Notes: a model not told the origin generated them from the letters alone. A stretch of DNA of 64,000 bases from Bacillota bacterium (GCA_023418475.1 JAEZZO010000068.1:124001-188000), one strand, 5' to 3'; counted from the first letter of the stretch, positions 26,766 through 35,401 are shown. Numbers and translations are program-made.

Positions 26766-28892
26766 ATGATGAACAAAAAACAACACACATGGAAGTCGGT
26801 AATGGCCGGACTGCTCGCTACATTGATGGTTTTTATGTCAGCGATGGTGCTTCCTCCGGTTGAGGCGAATGCAGCTGTAGCACCAAAGCTTACGAAAACA
26901 GCATCTACTGTTTTGGTAGGAAAAAAATATGTTTTAAATGTTAAAAACGCTGCAAAAGGCTCAAACATTGAGTGGGTAACCAGTAACAAGAAAATTGCAA
27001 CTGTTGATAAAAAGGGTAAGGTGAAAGGTATAGGCAAGGGTAAGGCTACTGTTACCTGTAAAATCACAACACCTAAGAAACAAAAATATTCTCTGAAGTG
27101 TAAGGTTACGGTCGTATTACCTGCTAAGCAGGTTAAGATTACCAATCAACCTGTAATCTTAAACGTAGGACAGAAATATGATCTGAATAGAGCACTTGTT
27201 CCAGCTTCATCCAATGACAAGACAACTTGGTCAACAAGCAATGCTTCTATTGCAAAACCGGATAATAAGGGTAAATTTGTTGCTTTAAAGACTGGTAAGG
27301 TTAAAATCACTGCTAAAACTTTAAGTGGTGCAAAGAATACTGTAACTATTAAAGTAGTTGATAAAGCCGGTACGGTAACGAATGAAGCTGACTTAAAAGC
27401 TTACCTGGCTAGTAAAGTATCAACAATCACGATTGCTACCGGCGGAGCATTGAATATCACAATACCGGAGGGTAATTATAGCAAGAAGACTTTAGTTGTA
27501 GATGCACCTCAGGCTGATATTACAAACAATGGAAAGTTTGCTTCGATCCAGATTAAGCAGATTAAATCAGATACATGGTTTGAGAATGCAATTGGTAACT
27601 TATTAAAAATTGATGCTTCCAATTCCAGAGTAGTTGTAGGACCGAAAGCATCTGTGAAGATTGAAATTACAAAGGAAGGCGCTGTATTTAAACTTGTTAA
27701 TAATGGCAAGGTTGAGAAGGTAGAAGTACTTAAGAAGGCAGATATAACAATCTCCGGCGATTCAAAGCAGATGATTCCGGTTGTTGTTTCTGTTCCCAAT
27801 GTTGTAATTACCTCCAGCGTTCCGCTTGCTGTAGATTGCAAGGCGAAAGCAGAACTTAACCTTCTTCCTGGTGCAGAGGGAACTAAGGTAACCGCTGCGA
27901 ACAAGGATGCGGTTCCTACTATAAAGGGTAATATCAGTGTTAATGTAACGGTTGCTGGTGATAAAGATAGCACCACAGTAAATCCCGGAGGACCATCCGG
28001 CGGCGGTAACGGCGGTGGCAGCAATGGCGGTACAAACAACAGAACATTTGAACTTGCTGCTCCATTGTCAGAAATTGATGAGATATTTGTTACTTATGCA
28101 GGTACAACTTATACCATTAGTAATTCCACAATCCAGTTATTGAGACTGTATTTAGAAACTGAAAGTGATACATTGAAAAAGTGGAAGAGAGTTGGTGTGG
28201 GTGAGAATGCAATTACTCATACTTATGATGGGCAGACTGTAACAGTAAGTGGTGTAGTAGGGAGTGCAACAAAGACGGTATCTTTTAGTGGTGAAAAAAG
28301 TTCGTTAAATGGCAGATCTTATACAGTAACAGTAAATGATGATGGTTCTGTAAAAATTGTAAATAAGAACTATATTAGCTTTACTATTAAAAAGGGTTCA
28401 AATAATCAGTCATTAATAATAACAGGTGCACCTGTAGTTCTTACATTTACAATAAAAATGAATAACAATACGTATGTTTTGGAAAAACCTTATACAGAAT
28501 TAACTGCAATTAATGTTATTTATGGCGGAGAAACATACAAAATCAATTCTGATATTTTAGGTATGTTAACAAAATTCTTAGATAAAAATAAGACATATTT
28601 AGATGTATGGAAAAATATAGGTGGTACTAAAACCTATACATATGTTTCTTCAACAAAAATCAATGTAACTGGTACAAAAGGTGGTACCGCTAAGACTGTA
28701 ACCTTTATTGGAGGTCAGTTGGATGGAAAATCATATATCGTAGATGTTGACGATAGCTTGACAAGTGGTAAAGTTACAGTTACAAGTAAAGCTTCTGGTA
28801 TTTCCTATGTAGTTACTAAGGGATCAGATAATATGTCCTTAACAATCGCTAATGCACCGGCAGGATTAGTATTTGCTCCAGTATACAAGTAA
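26766..28892 (+). CDS. Secreted Big_2 (Ig-like) protein with duplicated C-terminal domain
   Basis: This 708-residue exported protein has a long signal peptide (residues 1-37, ending near ANAAV). Two Big_2-type Ig domains follow, at about 40-118 (VTSNKKIATVDKKGKVKG) and 122-200. The next 200 residues are beta-rich without a clear family. A Gly/Ser/Asn linker at about 402-420 leads to two copies of a domain of about 140 residues, each with a VTYAGTTY or VIYGGETY strand, a KxW segment, a TKTVSFSG or AKTVTFIGG turn, and the ending KGSxNxSLxIxxAPxxLxF. No LPXTG signal or membrane anchor is seen. It could be an adhesin or wall-associated protein. Confidence 0.75.
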   Translation: MMNKKQHTWKSVMAGLLATLMVFMSAMVLPPVEANAAVAPKLTKTASTVLVGKKYVLNVKNAAKGSNIEWVTSNKKIATVDKKGKVKGIGKGKATVTCKITTPKKQKYSLKCKVTVVLPAKQVKITNQPVILNVGQKYDLNRALVPASSNDKTTWSTSNASIAKPDNKGKFVALKTGKVKITAKTLSGAKNTVTIKVVDKAGTVTNEADLKAYLASKVSTITIATGGALNITIPEGNYSKKTLVVDAPQADITNNGKFASIQIKQIKSDTWFENAIGNLLKIDASNSRVVVGPKASVKIEITKEGAVFKLVNNGKVEKVEVLKKADITISGDSKQMIPVVVSVPNVVITSSVPLAVDCKAKAELNLLPGAEGTKVTAANKDAVPTIKGNISVNVTVAGDKDSTTVNPGGPSGGGNGGGSNGGTNNRTFELAAPLSEIDEIFVTYAGTTYTISNSTIQLLRLYLETESDTLKKWKRVGVGENAITHTYDGQTVTVSGVVGSATKTVSFSGEKSSLNGRSYTVTVNDDGSVKIVNKNYISFTIKKGSNNQSLIITGAPVVLTFTIKMNNNTYVLEKPYTELTAINVIYGGETYKINSDILGMLTKFLDKNKTYLDVWKNIGGTKTYTYVSSTKINVTGTKGGTAKTVTFIGGQLDGKSYIVDVDDSLTSGKVTVTSKASGISYVVTKGSDNMSLTIANAPAGLVFAPVYK

Positions 28893-28915
28893 AAGATAAA
28901 AAGACTTAACTTTAT

Positions 28916-28954
28916 TTCGAAGGATTTTTTGCGATAAGCGAAAAATCCTTCGAA
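28916..28954. terminator. Long hairpin after the Big_2 gene
   Basis: The arms at 28916-28932 and 28938-28954 pair over 17 bases with one mismatch (TTCGAAGGATTTTT against AAAAATCCTTCGAA) around a five-base loop. No T-run follows, so it may act as an mRNA-stabilising 3' hairpin or a terminator in a loose sense. Confidence 0.55.
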
Positions 28955-28989
28955 GTAGTAAAACTGGATACTAACACTGTTAATATGGG

Positions 28990-28995
28990 TATAAT
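28990..28995 (+). promoter_or_regulatory. Putative -10 box of the sortase operon
   Basis: TATAAT preceded by TGGG lies 77 bases before the start codon at 29072. The -35 region is poor, so the promoter call is weak. Confidence 0.35.
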
Positions 28996-29071
28996 AGAAT
29001 ATATACTTTATGATGCAGTAATTTAATGCAACGTAAAGTGTATAATTTTTATGTTAAAGGAGGGGCACCAG

Positions 29072-29773
29072 ATGAAAAAGATAATCTTTATACTTGCGAC
29101 ACTGGTAATAAGCCTTGCTCCCACCCGGTTGGCATATGCTGGTTCGCTTAATGCGAATGAACAGCAAATTATAAGTGCGGCAAGAGGGCGATTTGAGTAT
29201 CAAGGCAATCAATACAAGCTTGATGAAGCTTATATTAACCAACTTATCGCATATCTTTCAGAAGAAGGCAGAGATTTAAGTAATGAGGATAAAGACACAG
29301 TACTCCAGTCAATGAATAATTATATCGAAACTGGCGTAAAGGAAGGGTATCTGGTACCGGTTAACGGGCAGACAGATCAGAAAGATACTCCATCGAAGGA
29401 TAATAAGCCAACAAAGGATAGCAATACATCAAAAAATAGTAATACAGCTGATAATAGTGAAGATAAAACAGCAGTTGGCAAGAAGAAGGATGTTTTAAAC
29501 AGTAATTCGGATAAGAGCGATGAAACAAGTAGCAATGCTAAAATTAGCTCTTCAAAAAACTTCTTAGGTGGATTGCTTACGGAAGCTTCTTCCTCAGAAA
29601 ATACAGAATCCGGTCAAGTTTCAGAGACGAATGGAGCAGATACGTTGATTATTAAAAATACAGGTTTTGATTTGATGAATACATTTATGATAGCTGCAGG
29701 GCTGGGTCTTGTTATGCTTGCAGGTATCATTGTAACGCTGAAGAATAATTTTTTCGCTCAAAATGATGAATAG
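29072..29773 (+). CDS. Putative surface protein, sortase substrate candidate
   Basis: This 233-residue exported protein starts MKKIIFILATLVIS with cleavage near AYAGS. After about 75 structured residues comes a Ser/Asn/Asp/Lys-rich low-complexity stretch (about 100-185). The C-terminus has IKNTG at residues 194-198, then a 20-residue hydrophobic segment and a short tail with lysine. That is the shape of a cell-wall sorting signal, with K in place of the usual proline of LPXTG. The next gene, overlapping by 11 bases, encodes a class D sortase. AAAGGAGGGG precedes the ATG at 29072; an earlier in-frame ATG at 29051 overlaps it. First gene of the operon; function unknown. Confidence 0.7.
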   Translation: MKKIIFILATLVISLAPTRLAYAGSLNANEQQIISAARGRFEYQGNQYKLDEAYINQLIAYLSEEGRDLSNEDKDTVLQSMNNYIETGVKEGYLVPVNGQTDQKDTPSKDNKPTKDSNTSKNSNTADNSEDKTAVGKKKDVLNSNSDKSDETSSNAKISSSKNFLGGLLTEASSSENTESGQVSETNGADTLIIKNTGFDLMNTFMIAAGLGLVMLAGIIVTLKNNFFAQNDE

Positions 29774-30425
29774 AAAATTTGTTGAAATAATTAATTATTG
29801 TAAGATGTCTCTGCTATTCATAACATTAGGTGTTATTGTCTTGTACTTTGCCGGTAAACCCTTGATTACGTATGGTATTTCCCGTACAAATATGATGATT
29901 GAGAAGGGTAGTCCGAAGCTTTCCGAAATAGACAGCCTTAATCAGACAAAGCAGCTTGTGAAAGACGTAGGTTTGTTGGACGAGAGCGAAATCCGCATAC
30001 CTGAGATTGATTCACAATATGCAGAAATCAGTTGTGAAAGAATAGCGTTATCAGCACCGGTTTATTATGGTGATAATGATGAGGATCTGCAAAGAGGGGT
30101 TGGACATTCAACACAAAGTTACTTACCGGGTGAGGGAAAGCCAATTTTGATCGGTGGGCATGATGAAACATATTTTGCTCTATTAAAGCAGATAGAAACT
30201 GGTGACAGTGTTAAGATTACTACCAATTATGGAGACTTTCAATATAAGGTGGTTGATATTAAAATAGCTCAGGCCACTGATACAAAAGCATATGATCTCA
30301 ACCAGAATAAAGAAGAACTTATTCTATATACCTGTTATCCCTTTGGAAAATTGATAGGAACTCGAAGTGATCGGTACTTTGTTTATTGCGACAAGGTATC
30401 AGAAGGTACCAAAGTATTAAAGTAA
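29763..30425 (+). CDS. Class D sortase
   Basis: This 220-residue membrane-anchored transpeptidase would join a surface protein to the cell wall or to another protein. A hydrophobic anchor lies at residues about 15-37. The catalytic triad is visible: His in IGGHDETYF, Cys in LYTCYPFG and Arg in TRSDRYFVY. These sequences and the short N-terminus fit the class D (SrtD) group. The start overlaps the preceding gene, its likely substrate, by 11 bases. Placement ahead of CpsB/C/D genes is unusual and suggests joint export of a surface protein and a polysaccharide. Confidence 0.9.
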   Translation: MMNRKFVEIINYCKMSLLFITLGVIVLYFAGKPLITYGISRTNMMIEKGSPKLSEIDSLNQTKQLVKDVGLLDESEIRIPEIDSQYAEISCERIALSAPVYYGDNDEDLQRGVGHSTQSYLPGEGKPILIGGHDETYFALLKQIETGDSVKITTNYGDFQYKVVDIKIAQATDTKAYDLNQNKEELILYTCYPFGKLIGTRSDRYFVYCDKVSEGTKVLK

Positions 30426-30439
30426 CCGGAGGAAGTTGA

Positions 30440-31279
30440 ATGAAGCACAGTAAATCTAAAATTCGGGAATTGTTAAGCGGCGTCTTTGCATTTCTACTGA
30501 CCTTGCTATTCTTCATTCTCTTTGTATGCTTAGGACTCAGTATGGGTGTTTTTAATGATACGAACGTAATGCGAAAGTTAAGAGAAAGTGGTTATTATAC
30601 CGAAGTATATAAAATACTGGATAAGAATACCAAAGAAATAGTACAAAAAGCAGGATTTCCTGATAAGATATTTGATGGTGTCATTACCCAAAATAAAGTA
30701 TATGTTGAGGGTGACAATTATACTAGAAATAAATTGAAAGGGATTGACCAAAATATTGATACCGAAAAACTTAAGACGGATTTAAGTAAAAACATTGATG
30801 AACATTTGCTGCAGTTGAAAGTAGTTAGGACAGATGATTTGAACGCAGGTATCGAAAATATGATATCGGTTATTGATGAAGAGTATCATAATTGTATTGA
30901 AATTCAGTTTCTAAATTATTATGTGGATTTTAGAAATGATTTTCAAAAAATTATTAAAATAGTAATTCCGGTCGTAATTATTTTAATAGGAATTATGAGT
31001 TATTTTTCTATCAGAATGCGTCATTATAAACACAGAGGAGTTCGATTTATCATGTATGCGTTAATCTCCTCATCAATTATGACGCTATTTGCTTCTACTT
31101 GGTTGTTAATTAAGAAAGAATACATGAAACCTGCTGTTACGCCTGTATTTTATCGTAACTTCATAGCCTCTTATTTGAAATGGGACATACAGATATTTTT
31201 ATATTTTGGAATGATTGGTCTGATTTTATCTATGATGTTGATGGTACTGACAGGATATTTGAAGAAGATGAGTAACTAG
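30440..31279 (+). CDS. Integral membrane protein of unknown function
   Basis: The 279-residue protein has four likely membrane helices: about 13-35, 174-194, 203-225 and 249-272. The segment 40-170 between helices 1 and 2 should be outside the cell and is helical and charged (KLRESGYYTEVYKILDKN, then YVEGDNYTRNKLKG). I do not recognise the family. It sits 14 bases after the sortase gene and four bases before cpsB, with GGAGGAAG before its ATG, so it belongs to the same operon and may help sortase or polysaccharide export. Confidence 0.75.
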   Translation: MKHSKSKIRELLSGVFAFLLTLLFFILFVCLGLSMGVFNDTNVMRKLRESGYYTEVYKILDKNTKEIVQKAGFPDKIFDGVITQNKVYVEGDNYTRNKLKGIDQNIDTEKLKTDLSKNIDEHLLQLKVVRTDDLNAGIENMISVIDEEYHNCIEIQFLNYYVDFRNDFQKIIKIVIPVVIILIGIMSYFSIRMRHYKHRGVRFIMYALISSSIMTLFASTWLLIKKEYMKPAVTPVFYRNFIASYLKWDIQIFLYFGMIGLILSMMLMVLTGYLKKMSN

Positions 31280-31283
31280 GAAT

Positions 31284-32027
31284 ATGAAAGATATGAATAT
31301 TACAGAAGGCTATATTGATATCCATACACATATATTGCCCGGTGTGGATGATGGATCAAAAAATATGGATGAGACAGTGCAGATGTTATCTGCTGCACTT
31401 AAGCAGGGAATTAAAACAATTATTGCAACGCCTCATTTTGCTGTTGGAAGAGAAAACACTCCGGTAGATCAGCTTAATAGTATAAGGGATATGGTTCAGG
31501 CAGAAGCAAAGAAACTAGATAAGGATCTGAAAATTGAGATTGGGAACGAACTATATTATAGTAAATCAATCATAGATGCATTAAAGTCAAAGGAAGCACT
31601 TACCTTGGCAGGAGGCAGATATGTATTGGTGGAATTTTCTGTAAATGAGAAGTATAGAGAGATTTACAGAGGATTGAACGATCTTGTCCGCGCGGGTTAT
31701 GCACCGGTACTTGCGCATATGGAGAGATATTTTTGCCTTAATAAAAGAGAAGATTTGGTCAGCGAATTGATTGAAATGGGGGTTTATATTCAGATGAACA
31801 GTAGTAGTCTGATTGGAGGCATTTTCAATTCTGAAGCTGCGTTAAATAGAAAATTAGTGAAACAAGGATTTGTACATTTTATTGGTAGCGATTGTCATGA
31901 TCAAAAATACAGGGTACCAAGCATGCAGTCTGCGGTAGATGCCTTACGAAAAAAGTGCGATAATGCGCTTATTACTAGTATATTCCTGGAGAATCCGAGA
32001 AATATATTAGAGAATACATACATATAA
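31284..32027 (+). CDS. cpsB: CpsB/YwqE-type PHP tyrosine phosphatase
   Basis: This 247-residue manganese-dependent phosphatase of the PHP superfamily removes phosphate from tyrosines of the BY-kinase encoded two genes downstream. Metal-binding motifs are clear: DIHTHILPGVDDGS (residues about 13-26), ATPHF (about 50-54), EIGNEL, LAHMERY and GSDCHD. Length fits CpsB and YwqE. It overlaps no gene and lies 10 bases before cpsC. In Firmicutes CpsB, CpsC and CpsD together tune the length and export of capsule or exopolysaccharide. Confidence 0.92.
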   Translation: MKDMNITEGYIDIHTHILPGVDDGSKNMDETVQMLSAALKQGIKTIIATPHFAVGRENTPVDQLNSIRDMVQAEAKKLDKDLKIEIGNELYYSKSIIDALKSKEALTLAGGRYVLVEFSVNEKYREIYRGLNDLVRAGYAPVLAHMERYFCLNKREDLVSELIEMGVYIQMNSSSLIGGIFNSEAALNRKLVKQGFVHFIGSDCHDQKYRVPSMQSAVDALRKKCDNALITSIFLENPRNILENTYI

Positions 32028-32037
32028 GGAGAATGGT

Positions 32038-32775
32038 ATGGAAAACAATAAGAATGAAGAGATGGAGATTGATCTGTTAGACCTGTTTTACTTAATTAAA
32101 TCACGTTTATGGATCATAATTCTGTCAGGAGCAATAGTTGCAGCTGCGGCAGGACTTATCAGTAGCTTTGTACTCACACCTATTTATACTTCTACAGCAC
32201 AGCTTTATATTCTAAGTAAATCAACATCAATAACAAGTCTGGCAGATATTCAACTTGGTACCCAATTAACACAGGACTATATGGTTCTTGTAAAAAGCAG
32301 AACGGTTGTAAATCAGGTTATTGATAATCTGGGAGTGGATATGACCTATGAAGAGATGGAGAAACTTATAGATGTCACTAATCAGAATAATACGCGAATT
32401 TTACAATTATCTGTGAGTTATCCGGATGCATATCTAGCCAAAGAAATAGTGAATGAATTTGCTGAAGTATCAAAAAAGCAGATTGCTGTTATTATGGATA
32501 CAGCAGAACCGACTATCGTTGATAAAGCTGTTGTGGCTACCAATCCATCAAGTCCAAATGTACAGAAAAATGTAATAATTGGAGGCTTGATTGGATTAAT
32601 TCTCGCTTCTGCTATCATTATTGTTCTATACTTAATGGATGATACAATTAAGAGTGATGAGGACATTGAAAAATACTTGGGTATCAGTACACTGGGTCTG
32701 ATACCGATTGAACCGGGAGCTGCAAAGCAGATGGAACTGGATAAGAAGAAACGGAAAGCTCACACCAGAAAATGA
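32038..32775 (+). CDS. cpsC: Wzz-type polysaccharide co-polymerase / kinase modulator
   Basis: This 245-residue membrane adaptor (CpsC, YwqC) has an N-terminal helix at about 22-44, an external region with a Wzz domain, and a second helix near 180-202, then a cytoplasmic tail of about 40 residues ending in lysines. In this family the tail activates the partner BY-kinase, and the pair controls polysaccharide chain length. The external part shows the usual PIYTSTAQLYI and TSITSLADIQLGTQL strands. AAGGAG precedes the ATG. The CpsD-type kinase follows after 14 bases. Confidence 0.9.
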   Translation: MENNKNEEMEIDLLDLFYLIKSRLWIIILSGAIVAAAAGLISSFVLTPIYTSTAQLYILSKSTSITSLADIQLGTQLTQDYMVLVKSRTVVNQVIDNLGVDMTYEEMEKLIDVTNQNNTRILQLSVSYPDAYLAKEIVNEFAEVSKKQIAVIMDTAEPTIVDKAVVATNPSSPNVQKNVIIGGLIGLILASAIIIVLYLMDDTIKSDEDIEKYLGISTLGLIPIEPGAAKQMELDKKKRKAHTRK

Positions 32776-32789
32776 GAGGATAAACAAAA

Positions 32790-33569
32790 ATGGAGAAAGT
32801 TACTTTTTTAAAGCGTGATAAACTGGATTACAGAGCAAATGAATCCTATAAAACCTTAAGAACCAATATCCAGTTTTGCGGTGACGAGGTAAAAGTTTTG
32901 ACATTTACCAGTTGTACACCGAATGAAGGAAAATCAAGTGTATCCTTTAATCTGGCAGTTTCTTTTGCGGAAGCAGGTAAAAGGGTGATTCTGGTGGATG
33001 CGGATTTAAGAAAGTCGGTTTTGATCGGTCGTTATAAGGTTGGTGAAATTGACTATGGATTAACCCATTATTTATCCGGCCAGAAGGAGCTGGGGGAAGT
33101 TCTGTGTAAGACGGATGTAGATAACATGGATATTGTTTTCTCGGGAACCTACAGCCCCAATCCGGCAGAACTCTTAAATCACAGCCGTTTTAGCAATATG
33201 CTTAATAAGCTTCGGGAAGACTATGATTATGTTATCATTGATACTCCCCCTTTGGGATCGGTAATTGACAGTGCTATTGTGGCTAAAATATCGGATGGAG
33301 CTATTATAGTTATCGAAGCGAACGCTATTAGTTATAAATTTGCACAGAGTGTAAAGGATCAGCTTGATAAATCCAACTGCAGGATCTTAGGTGCCGTAAT
33401 CAATAAAATTCCAATGGAACGAAAAGGTTACTACGGAAAATACTATGGAAAATATTACGGAAAATATTACGGTAAGTATTATGGTACTTATGGTGATGGG
33501 AAGACAGATACAGCCGATGCGGATAATAGCAGTAAAAAAATAGAAAGTAATAAAAAGAGTAGGAAGTAA
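32790..33569 (+). CDS. cpsD: BY-family tyrosine kinase, CpsD type
   Basis: This 259-residue cytoplasmic ATPase autophosphorylates on C-terminal tyrosines. Walker A is TPNEGKSS near residues 48-55, Walker A' is ILVDADLRKS and Walker B is VIIDTPPLGS. The C-terminus carries a tandem array of about five KYYG units (residues about 212-232) built on 12-base DNA repeats, the tyrosine cluster whose phosphorylation drives the CpsB/C/D cycle. Length agrees with the split Firmicute type that needs a separate CpsC activator. No glycosyltransferase or flippase gene follows; the operon ends here and rplM starts 334 bases later. Confidence 0.93.
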   Translation: MEKVTFLKRDKLDYRANESYKTLRTNIQFCGDEVKVLTFTSCTPNEGKSSVSFNLAVSFAEAGKRVILVDADLRKSVLIGRYKVGEIDYGLTHYLSGQKELGEVLCKTDVDNMDIVFSGTYSPNPAELLNHSRFSNMLNKLREDYDYVIIDTPPLGSVIDSAIVAKISDGAIIVIEANAISYKFAQSVKDQLDKSNCRILGAVINKIPMERKGYYGKYYGKYYGKYYGKYYGTYGDGKTDTADADNSSKKIESNKKSRK

Positions 33570-33902
33570 TTTCAGTTTATGGCTATCGGCAGAATGAAAT
33601 TGAAGCACTTACAAGATGCATTGCAGCAGGAGTTATCAATAGGCTTCGCACTGTAAGAATAGTCTGTGAAAATTATGGGAAATTACATTTTATTATTATC
33701 AGAAATGCTTGACACACCCGGCGACATGTAATATAATAATGAATCGTGACGTGAGAATACTTGAACCAAAGCCCCGGTAACGGTATTTGATATCGTGATA
33801 GACAATGACATCGTATAATGCTTATACTTTTTATAAAGCGCTTACAGTCGAGAGTGAAATTAATTAAATTTGGAGAACAAATTTTCATAAGGAGGTATAC
33901 CG
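33570..33902. other. rplM upstream region and leader
   Basis: The first 135 bases hold no gene I can support; a 25-codon ATG frame near 33578 lacks a ribosome site. From the promoter at 33709 onward the 160-base stretch is the untranslated leader of rplM, where Firmicutes often have an autoregulatory L13 leader RNA. I cannot confirm its fold by eye. Confidence 0.5.
33709..33737 (+). promoter_or_regulatory. Consensus sigma-A promoter of rplM-rpsI
   Basis: A perfect TTGACA at 33709-33714, a 17-base spacer and a perfect TATAAT at 33732-33737. This is the strongest promoter in the window, as expected for ribosomal protein genes. Confidence 0.9.
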
Positions 33903-34337
33903 ATGAAAAGTTTTATGGCTAGTCCAGCAACAATTGAAAGAAAATGGTATGTAGTTGATGCTACAGGACATACATTAGGACGTGTCTCATCAGAGATCGC
34001 CGCTATTTTAAGAGGTAAAAACAAACCAACCTTTACACCCCACATTGATACAGGTGATTATGTAATAGTAGTAAATTCAGATAAGATCAAAACAACCGGT
34101 AAGAAGATGGAGCAGAAGATTTATTACAACCATTCGGATTATCCGGGCGGTTTAAGAGAAACCACTTTAGCACAGATGATGGCTAAGGACTCTACCGAAG
34201 TGATCAGACTTGCAGTTAAGGGAATGCTTCCGAAGGGACCTTTAGGAAGAGAAATGATCAACAAATTACATGTATTTTCCGGAGCTGAGCATACACATGC
34301 AGCACAGAAACCGGAAGTATTAGAGATTAAATATTAA
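33903..34337 (+). CDS. rplM: 50S ribosomal protein L13
   Basis: The 144-residue protein matches bacterial L13 throughout: KWYVVDATGHTLGRVSSEIA, LRGKNKPTFTPHIDTGDYV, and the C-terminal MLPKGPLGREMINKLHVFSGAEH. L13 is an early assembly protein of the large subunit that binds 23S rRNA. AAGGAGG lies six bases before the ATG. rpsI follows after 28 bases, the almost universal bacterial arrangement. Confidence 0.98.
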   Translation: MKSFMASPATIERKWYVVDATGHTLGRVSSEIAAILRGKNKPTFTPHIDTGDYVIVVNSDKIKTTGKKMEQKIYYNHSDYPGGLRETTLAQMMAKDSTEVIRLAVKGMLPKGPLGREMINKLHVFSGAEHTHAAQKPEVLEIKY

Positions 34338-34365
34338 TCAGTGAGGTCGAAAGGAGGAAATTACG

Positions 34366-34758
34366 TTGGCTAAGGCAAAATATTACGGAACCGGAAGAAG
34401 AAAGAGCAGTATCGCAAGAGTTTACCTTGTACCTGGAACAGGTAAGGTTACAATAAATAAAAGAGATATGGAGAATTACTTCGGACTGGACACATTAAAG
34501 TTAATCGTTCGTCAGCCGCTTGTAATCACCGATACACAGGATAAATTTGATGTATTGGTAAATGTAAGGGGTGGCGGTTTCACCGGACAGGCTGGTGCAA
34601 TCAGACATGGTATTTCAAGAGCATTATTACATGCTGATGCTGATTACCGTCCTGCTCTCAAGAAGGCAGGCTTCTTAACCAGAGATCCAAGAATGAAGGA
34701 AAGAAAGAAGTACGGCTTAAAAGCAGCTCGTCGTGCACCTCAGTTCTCAAAGAGATAG
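34366..34758 (+). CDS. rpsI: 30S ribosomal protein S9
   Basis: This 130-residue protein matches S9: YYGTGRRKSSIARVYL at the start, the central VRGGGFTGQAGAIRHGISRAL, and the invariant C-terminus with RDPRMKERKKYGLKAARRAPQFSKR, whose last residues contact P-site tRNA. It begins with TTG behind AAAGGAGG. Second gene of the rplM-rpsI operon. The 3' end is intact although the DNA directly downstream is decayed, and this gene end is a known target of integrative elements in Firmicutes. Confidence 0.98.
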   Translation: MAKAKYYGTGRRKSSIARVYLVPGTGKVTINKRDMENYFGLDTLKLIVRQPLVITDTQDKFDVLVNVRGGGFTGQAGAIRHGISRALLHADADYRPALKKAGFLTRDPRMKERKKYGLKAARRAPQFSKR

Positions 34759-35401
34759 TTTGTGCCGTTTGTTGGAATACTGCAAATCTTCGATTTACAC
34801 GGCAAAACCACATATTTACTGGCTTCTTGAAGTCTTGGATTGTCGTGATATGGTGTGGATTTAGTACGGTAACTAACACATAACTAACAAGTAACTAACA
34901 AAAATATAGGATGTTTTCAATGCCAATCAGTGTTGAGAGCATCCTTTTTTGATGTATTTTTTTCAACGGCAAATAAGGAAAGTTAATGGTCGGTATGATA
35001 CAATTATTGTGAGTCAGGGTGAAAGTATGAAATCATAAATATACATTTGAAGTAGATCCATCTTTTGTTAATCAAAATAATGTGTATAGGTCAGTTGTAT
35101 CAAAAGTAGCTGTAAAAGTGAAAAAAATGCCAAAGCCAATAGAATAGCTAATCCGAAGGTGAATTAATGTGAAAATCAAAAAGAACTGTTGGTGGTAATA
35201 GTATGGTTATTAACAGGAAGAGAAATCATCCTACTTTTTCTAGAAGAAATAGATTTACATAGATAAGGATATATTAGTAAATAGAATGAAAGCTAGCACA
35301 CAAGCATTACAGTATATCCATTTTATTCTTGTTTGGAAGTATTGCTTTGACTAAGAAGAAATTAAACTGAAAATAGAAAAGACTATGAGATATATGATAT
35401 A
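34759..35401. other. Decayed, gene-less DNA downstream of rpsI
   Basis: No intact gene is visible in 640 bases. Three direct repeats TAACTAACA lie at about 34870-34900, followed by the terminator at 34908-34950. From 35010 onward all frames are broken by stops. Short open pieces (for example around 35080-35145, rich in Val and Lys) suggest decayed coding DNA, but I recognise no family. Confidence 0.5.
34908..34950 (+). terminator. Terminator of rplM-rpsI
   Basis: AGGATGTTTTCAA at 34908-34920 pairs with TTGAGAGCATCCT (about 34933-34945) with G-U pairs, followed by a run of six T. It lies 150 bases after rpsI. Confidence 0.75.

Noticed and set aside
27509..28039. A 176-codon minus-strand open frame in the Big_2 gene
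   Set aside because: The Pro-rich start mirrors the Gly-rich linker; no ribosome site or homology.
33578..33655. A 25-codon frame after the tyrosine kinase gene
   Set aside because: No Shine-Dalgarno; too short and in the region before the rplM promoter.
33830..33846. A cre-like AAAGCGCTTAC in the rplM leader
   Set aside because: Two mismatches at conserved cre positions and an unlikely target; chance or part of leader RNA structure.
33738..33902. A specific L13 leader RNA fold
   Set aside because: A leader is present but I could not verify the conserved fold by eye; a covariance search with the Rfam L13 leader model would decide it.
34870..34900. TAACTAACA triple repeat as a phage attachment site
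   Set aside because: No integrase or duplicated rpsI end was found in the window, so only a weak hint remains.
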